DNA of 64,000 nt from Arachnopeziza araneosa (lineage: Eukaryota > Ascomycota > Leotiomycetes > Helotiales > Arachnopezizaceae), in contig QYAI01000022.1 in assembly GCA_003988855.1 (NCBI GenBank), forward strand, positions 124,001 to 188,000, read 5' to 3'. Below, in pieces: positions 57,957-64,000 of the stretch; position 1 is the first letter of the stretch, and each line of letters starts with the position of its first letter. The notes beneath the pieces are model-generated. The model was not told the origin of the DNA. It saw nothing but the letters and a program-made list of their open reading frames with translations, and did not search any database. Position numbers and translations under genes: made by a program.

Positions 57957-60900
57957 TCAGTGTCCTCTCATCATTGACTGTTTGGTTCCTCTCTTCCTTC
58001 TCTCGAGATTGACACCCCAGTTGACTCTGTATGTCCTCGCTGCTTCCTGTTCCCTCATTTTCCTGTCTACTTCATCTCCAGGAAAGAGCCATGGCTCTCC
58101 ACGTTTCACTCGAGCCAAGGCATCCTCTGCTTCAGTGCATTCCGCTTCTTCCAGAAAATCATCTTCGATATAAACTGCTGTCTTGAAAACCCACACGGCC
58201 AATTCGTATCTTTCCTCAATTCCTCTGTCACCAGGATAGAGTTTTTCATATAACCACGCAACTTTCATGTTTGCTCGACCTTCTGAGCGATGGACGAACT
58301 TCCCAATACGGTCGGGGTCGTCTGTTCGGCGTGAAAGCATTTGCTGCGCGGTATACTCTGCGTGTGGTAGAGCTTTCTCGAAACAATTACGGGCTTGTTC
58401 GGGCCGAGAGAGCCTTTCATAGACGATACCTAGATCTGTGTACCATTCCCCAAGATACTTGTCTAAAGAGTTCGGATAACCCCACGATCCTTCACGCTTA
58501 AGTGCCCAACTTTCTTGCAGGCGGATTGCATTCTTGTACTCTTTGATGACCTTGGAAAGATTACCTGAGATAAGATAGACGTCACCAACAAACTTATATG
58601 AATCAGCTGTCTCTGGACCTGACTCAATAAGCTTGTTGAATGCTGCCAAAGCCTCTCCATATCTGCCGCAAAACATGTAGGCTTGGCCCAGGGTTTTGTA
58701 AACATCATCTTTATCTCTTGACCATTTTCGTTTCAAAGCGTCTTCTAAAAATGTTACAGCTAAATCGAATCTAGACATTGCACAGTAAGTTTCTCCTAGC
58801 AAGAATTCAAAGGCTGGTCGTGCGTTGATCGCACTTTGGGTCTTCATCATTGAAGTCTTTTCGACCCCATACTGAAGCATCTCGGTGGCGGTAACAAAAT
58901 GCTGATATCCTCTCATACCCTTCGCCTGATCAAGCCAGACATCCCAATGATTATCTGCTCTTCTCGGGTCCGCAAGAGTTGCGTCAGCCAGTGCGTTACA
59001 AAAGCCTTGCCAATCGAATTCTCGTGTTTCATCATACAGTTTTGGGTCAATATAAGTCTTTGCAAGATCTTTCCACTGAGAATTCCAATTTGGATCAAAC
59101 TCCATATTTGCCCTGTAGGTACGCCGAGCCCCTTCGAGATCACCCTTCTCCTTGTACAGATCTGCCATTTGATGAAACCATCGACCGTTGGCATTTCCTG
59201 GATCTTCTTTGATGGCTTCTTCTAAGAGTGCAATAGCCGCGTCATAGTCTTTCTGGTCAACTAGCATGCTCTTCTTGAGCTTGTAATAATTTTCTCTGCA
59301 GGCTGTTAAATGTTGAGGGTCAATCCGTATTCCGGCTTGCCAAGCATCCAGAGCAAGATCCTTTTTGTCTTGAAAGTCGTAAATCAACCCAATTGTTTCC
59401 CAGTTTCGAGGGTTTCCATCGGGATCTTCATCTATAATATCCTGTATACGCGTCAAGCTTTCCTGGGAGTATTCTGCCTCTGAGAGACCACTACGTCGAT
59501 AAAGAAAGTAGCATGCAATGGCTAAGTTGCTCTGACATATAGCACTCATTGCGTCAAAACCGCCAGCTTCGGCAATTGAGTCGAAATGTTTTCGCTCGCC
59601 GGCCTCTTTCTGGAAAATGAGATAAGAGTTTGCATATCGTAAACTCAAGTTCCCAGACAGCTTTCCTGACATCTTCCATCCTCTTGTTTCGTTTCCTTCA
59701 ATTATACTTTTCTCTTCTTTTAGCAGCGCAGTCGCTTCGGTATTTTCAATAGATATATTGGGATGATTTGCCCAGATATCAAACCTAACCAAGGCCCCAT
59801 ATATATCTTGTACATTCATCCATCCTGGGTATGTATTCCAGAGCCAAATGTGACAAACGCGGGGCCATAGTTTATCTATGATGCACTGGAGATCGGGTAT
59901 ACCTTTACACCAATGGAGAATGGGTTGCAAATCATTTTCAGTCGGTGACAGAGACGGCGAATTTTCAAAAGACAATTTGTTGATCCCATACCAAGCTGAT
60001 ACTTCAATACAAGTGTGATATATTTCACTCCAAATGAAATGATGTTCTGAAAATCGAGAATCATCTTTCATGTAATAATCGAGCCATTTATCAACGGCAT
60101 GGGAGGTCAAAAACTGATAGAGGTTGACCAATATCTCTTGGGAGAGTTTAGCAGGTAGGGGTATGCCAAACTCAAGAGTGGTAAGTGGATCAGCAAACCC
60201 ACGCTCACCCAAACCTATGCTGTGACGAAGATGCCAACGCCATCTTGTAAGAGCATGAATCTGAAAAGCATCATTCATTACTGGTGGCGCACTCGTCAGA
60301 TATCGAAGGCATCCTAATGCGGCGTTTCCATGTGCTATATTTGCTGAGAATAATTCAGGGTGGGAATTTCCAGGACTCGTAAGGTAGGCGTGGAAGGTTT
60401 CGTGACTGATATGAATTTCCAAACTCTGATGATCCCCAGGGGTAGGTACTAAACTAAGCAGTGATCCACATTCGCTGCAGAGAAAATCTTCAAAGTCAAA
60501 AATCTCATCATTCATGGAGGATTCCACGGCGGCTTTCATTTGAAACACTGTGAATGGACGAGGAAGTATCAAGGTCCATCTTAAAGTCTCCTTGATCCAG
60601 TTGTAATTACCGCTCTGAACGGCGCGATCAAGAATTTGATCATATACATTGCTCATTGTCAGAGGTACTGTCTCCAGTGCTAATGAAAATGAGTTAGTGG
60701 AGATAGTTCTCTCCAGGATGTCAAGAACCAGAGCTACCCAAAGGAAAATTCCATTCGACTTTTCGCCGAAGAATTCGACCGGGTCCTTCTCAAGCTGCTG
60801 AAAACCGTTGGCCAGTCTTGAGGAACCGGCAACCCGAGATTTGACGTATCTTTCAATGTCCTCCCAATTATCTCTCCAAGAAATATTGCGAGTAACACCG

Positions 60901-62561
60901 GTTTCAGAAAGAACCTTTTTCAATTCTGGGGATGACCTACTCGTTATCAGTATTTTAGCTCTAGGTATCAGGCAAAGGTTTTCGAGGAGGGTTTCAATCT
61001 CAGTCTTGTTGTCGTATGAAGGGCGCTCGGTCGATATTCTCGAATCCTCCAGTTCATCAAGACCATCTAGAACAATCATTATGTCGGATCCTTGCGGCCC
61101 TTTAGAAAGAGGTTCTGTAATGAGAGTGTTGATCAATAACGCAATATTTTTAGATTGGCCTGTTCCTGGAAGATCTGGCTTTTCCTGTAGAAACCTCCGA
61201 TAGAAGTCGTGTTTCCGAGTGATCTGGTAGCAGAGAGTCCTGACGACATTGTATGCAGTCGTAAGGCCTGGCGTTCCACTCTTACAAAAGAAATGCAAGA
61301 CAATGTCATCAGGATATTGACATGCTAGTAAATCATATAGGTATGCGGAAATTGTGGATTTCCCTGTGCCTGGAAGCCCGGTAATCCACATTGTTTGAGA
61401 GGGAGCAGGTAGAGACTGCTTTACGTCGCCAACACGCCACATCCTAAACTCTTCAAGTTCGAGAACCCAGCCAAGAGTGCCAACGGTCCTCTGCGATCGA
61501 TTTGCGTGAAGCTGGGCTTCAACTTCCCAAGTAGATGGTTTGAGCCATTGAACGAAGCCATCATCTTTCTTATCGGATGTCGACTCTTCAAATTGGTTTC
61601 GTTGTCCTGTACTCAAAGTTATTACACACAAAAAGCGATTTTAGAAATATTAACCAGCAATAAGCTTGCCATATTAAAGATTGGAATTAAGAATACTAAC
61701 TTTCAATACTTGTCGCAATTTGTAGAAGCAAGGCCTGATCGTATTCTTCATAAGATAGATGAAGGGCTTTGATAGCAGTCTGCCAGACCTCTGGACCTAA
61801 AAGGACGCTTTTGGTGACGTTTATGAAAAAACCATGTTTCCAATATCTCAGCGAGGACGCCAAGAAATTGATTATCTCTGTCATGAGATCAAGACTCTTT
61901 TCAAGCAGCAGTGGGTTCAACGAGTTCCGAGGTAAGTTTTGGATTTCAAACACCCTTCTGGATTGATAGGATATCCGATCTAGTTCAATGACCAAATCTT
62001 CTCTGCGTTCCTTTTCATTTTGAGCAAGCTGCAGGACCAATGCAGTTCCATTCGCAACAGCTTTCAAGGGACTGGCTATAATAGAAGCGTCTCCCAAAGC
62101 AGCAGCCATTCCACAAGCTACAGTAGCAAGCGGTAGTAGTTTCCCAACAAAGTCACCGGTCTTAGAAATGAAATTCTTCATCGAATCCGTCGTCGCTTTT
62201 GCTTTCTTCCCAATTTGTGTTTGTAGCTGGTATTCGACAATGTTTTCAAGCAAGATTTGTTCCACAGCCCTACCGAAATTGTCTCCTCGACTGGATACAT
62301 CATTGTTCTTCACCGTTACCTCATAACTCGAAACAATCTGTTTCAGTGTGACGCTAGGTATCGGTGAAGACTTTGCTTTGGACGTGACGTAGGCTGTATA
62401 GCTTTCTTCAAATCTTTTAACTGCGGCACTCATCCGAGCCTTGGATGTTTCGATTGGCTTTGGATCTAACCAATCAATCATCAGCTTTAGCTTCACCCTA
62501 GGCAAATTGCAGGAAACGAACCGGTACTCGTGACGATAGATAAGTTCTGAAACGCCTCCAT
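57957..62561 (-). CDS. NLR-type STAND protein: helical N-terminal domain-NACHT-TPR
   Basis: Third NLR, probably a cytosolic regulated NTPase. Exons 62561-62522, 62465-61710 and 61606-57957 sum to 4446 nt, 1481 aa, intact. An upstream in-frame ATG at 62678 would add 39 residues. The N-terminus (MSAAVKRFEESYTAYVTSK; FVGKLLPLATVACGMAAALG) resembles the helical Goodbye-type STAND N-terminal domain. NACHT: Walker A GLPGTGKST (about 342-350), Walker B IMIVLDGLDELE (about 455-465), AKILITSRSSPEL, and FLWVALVLDILE. CSECGSLLSLVP and ISHETFHAYL mark the winged-helix end. From about 950 there are TPR-type repeats (YDAAIALLEEAIKEDPGNANG, FDLAVTFLEDALKRKWS, YGEALAAFNKLIESGPETADSY, YTDLGIVYERLSRPEQARNCFEKALPH). 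The donor of intron 2 is GTATTG. TPR-NLRs in fungi are candidate intracellular receptors; no effector domain beyond the N-terminus is seen. Confidence 0.9.
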
Positions 62562-63608
62562 CGTGTTGTTTGTTATCTGTACATCAAAACTTGACTTCAA
62601 AAGGATAGGTGTCCCACCGGAGCCTAATACAACATGAAATAGCTGCCTGAAAGTGCCCATGCCAGGTTGGTGGCACAACCCATTTCCACGATCCAGTCAA
62701 CGTCGGAATGTTCTGCCAAGAGAAATTGTGGCTGAGCAGCTGAAAGATCCTGCACCACTTCAAACGCGACGCCGGAGATTGATAGCACTCATCACGACAA
62801 AATCGGTATATAAGCGCAGTGCTAATCTTGATGTTGGAATTTAATCAAGCCTTGCAAAGTAGAAAGTCGAGGGAGCGGCACTTCGAAGTTGAATGGTCGT
62901 TCAGGAGAAGAGATGTCTCACCCTCTACGTAGTAGAACAAAGCGGCCGAAATTGGCACGCGGACTTAACTAACGCAAAAATAAACATCAAAACAACACCG
63001 TATTTGAATTTGATTCTAGTAAGTACGATTACTTATAAAGTGACTTCTCTACTATCAAAGCTACTTTACTCATTCTTAAAGTATTTGCATTTATCATAGA
63101 ATAATCGTTAACACTACGGCGCTCGTGCCAATTTCGGCCGCTTTATTCTACTACGCAGAGCTCGCTTCAAGTTCATTCGCTCGCTTACAGTGTTATTTCT
63201 GCCTGAGGCCTTACATATAACCCCTGTCACATCCCAGGCTTTTTGTTTACCTCAAGGAAAGGATAAGTATCGAGTGAGCTGGCCCGTCTACTGAATTATA
63301 ACTTAAAGCTTACACTTTATCTTCAGACGCTGCACTTAGAAGAGTCACATCACGGTATCAATAGAGAGCAAATATTTTGACTACCTTCGTATTGCCTAAT
63401 GCGCCCGACGCAAAGGAACCTCCAAGTAACCGAAGTTAAAGGAAGAGAACGATGGCAGACCCAGACTCATCCACAAACACCAGAAATATGAAGAATAAAA
63501 CTCTCCGTAGACCACAAAACCACCAGATATGCATCTAAGACTATCTGTAGCACATACCAGTAACTACTGAGCTTCAACGCAACCAGGGTCTTGAAGAAGG
63601 TCACGAGC
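62562..63608. other. Intergenic region upstream of NLR 3 with TIR element
   Basis: 1.05 kb between NLR 3 and Myb-like gene 5. It contains the 238-bp TIR element at 62923-63160. No gene recognised. Confidence 0.5.
62923..63160. mobile_element. Short non-autonomous element with 37-bp terminal inverted repeats (MITE-like)
   Basis: The left arm 62923-62959 and the right arm 63124-63160 are inverted copies differing at only two visible positions. Both read CTCTRCGTAGTAGAAY then AAAGCGGCCGAAATTGGCACG. The internal 164 bp are AT-rich and encode nothing. Length and structure fit a miniature inverted-repeat transposable element. No clear target-site duplication is visible, so the exact ends and superfamily are unsettled. 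It lies about 360 bp upstream of the NLR 3 start. Confidence 0.75.
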
Positions 63609-64000
63609 CTACATATTCTGGTCGCCGTCCTTGGTGTCAACCAAAGATTCAGAACTATCTAACTGATTGTCCAAACCTTCTTGATCCTCCATGACTTCGT
63701 CCTTGACAGGAACATCCTCATCGACGACCTTCTTATCGGCCTTGATCTTCGGGGTTGCAACCTTACGCGGCTTAGTCGGGGTCTTAGTGACCTTGGCCTT
63801 CTTTTCAGCAGGAGTCTTGGGGAAGGCGTTACGCTTCTTGGGCGTGCCAACAGGCTTTTCGGTTGTGTTGCCATCGACATCGTCAGAAACCGGAACCTCG
63901 GCAGTGTTCTTTCCACCCGCAGCACTAATGGGAAGATTGTACTTCTTGCGAAGGGCTGCAAGACGGTTGCTAGCCGATCTATAGTTGGTGTAACCGAGAT
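63609..64000 (-). CDS. Myb/SANT-like DNA-binding-domain protein 5 (partial, runs off right edge)
   Basis: The 3' part of a gene whose start lies beyond the window. The frame is open from the edge to TAG at 63611-63609, 129 codons. It begins LGYTNYRSASNRLAALRKKYNL, the last helix of the same small Myb/SANT-like domain as genes 3 and 4. It continues with Lys/Thr/Pro-rich tracts (KKRNAFPKTPAEKKAK, KTPTKPRKVATPKIK), nuclear-localisation-like, and an acidic end. Because the visible part has no good upstream ATG, simple ATG-to-stop scanning misses it and reports a shadow frame at 63659-63961. Same strand as NLR 3, opposite to Myb-like genes 2-4. Confidence 0.85.
   Translation of the reverse strand, partial: LGYTNYRSASNRLAALRKKYNLPISAAGGKNTAEVPVSDDVDGNTTEKPVGTPKKRNAFPKTPAEKKAKVTKTPTKPRKVATPKIKADKKVVDEDVPVKDEVMEDQEGLDNQLDSSESLVDTKDGDQNM

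Overview
The window is nuclear DNA of a filamentous ascomycete. Genes have many short introns of about 45-80 nt with GTAAGT-like donors and CTAAC or CTGAC branch sites, and the families are typical of Pezizomycotina: NACHT-domain NLRs, HET, DUF7580, AcuF-type C2H2 proteins, and small Myb/SANT-like proteins. The style suggests Leotiomycetes, but that is an impression only.

Layout. (1) 0-29 kb is accessory in character. It holds a C2H2/PHD gene broken by in-frame stops, a decayed DUF7580 gene cut by a solo LTR, an intact SNF2/Rad5-HLTF-like helicase, an intact NLR (DUF7708-NACHT-zinc fingers-ankyrin), a decayed beta-lactamase-like gene, and a second NLR with a propeller-like C-terminus and a single 7-bp tandem-duplication frameshift. 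Next come two damaged, head-to-head genes for secreted Ser/Thr-rich CenC-like proteins, then 2.7 kb with no convincing gene. (2) 29.5-41.3 kb is a compact, intact housekeeping island: SLY41-type transporter, SF3b2/CUS1, an RS-rich splicing-matrix-like protein, RuvB-like 2, LIN1/CD2BP2, and UFD1. (3) 41.3-46 kb holds an inverted-repeat element, a decayed multi-pass membrane protein gene and a BTB gene. (4) 45.5-64 kb contains five small Myb/SANT-like genes. Three of them share an intron at exactly the same codon junction, and the last runs off the right edge. Between them lie a broken HET gene, an intact NACHT-TPR NLR and a short element with 37-bp terminal inverted repeats.

How the parts relate. 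The three NLRs all lie on the minus strand and carry three different C-terminal sensor types (ankyrin, propeller, TPR). With the HET gene they form a non-self-recognition/immunity-rich neighbourhood. The housekeeping genes act in mRNA splicing (CUS1, LIN1, RS protein), AAA+ chromatin assembly (RVB2), ubiquitin-dependent degradation (UFD1) and secretory transport (SLY41). Exon lengths were summed by hand for the main genes. NLR 1, NLR 3, the SNF2 gene, RVB2, UFD1, SLY41, the RS protein, the BTB gene and four complete Myb genes give open frames. NLR 2 is off by exactly the 7-bp duplication.

No tRNA, rRNA, CRISPR array or prokaryotic-type regulatory element was recognised.
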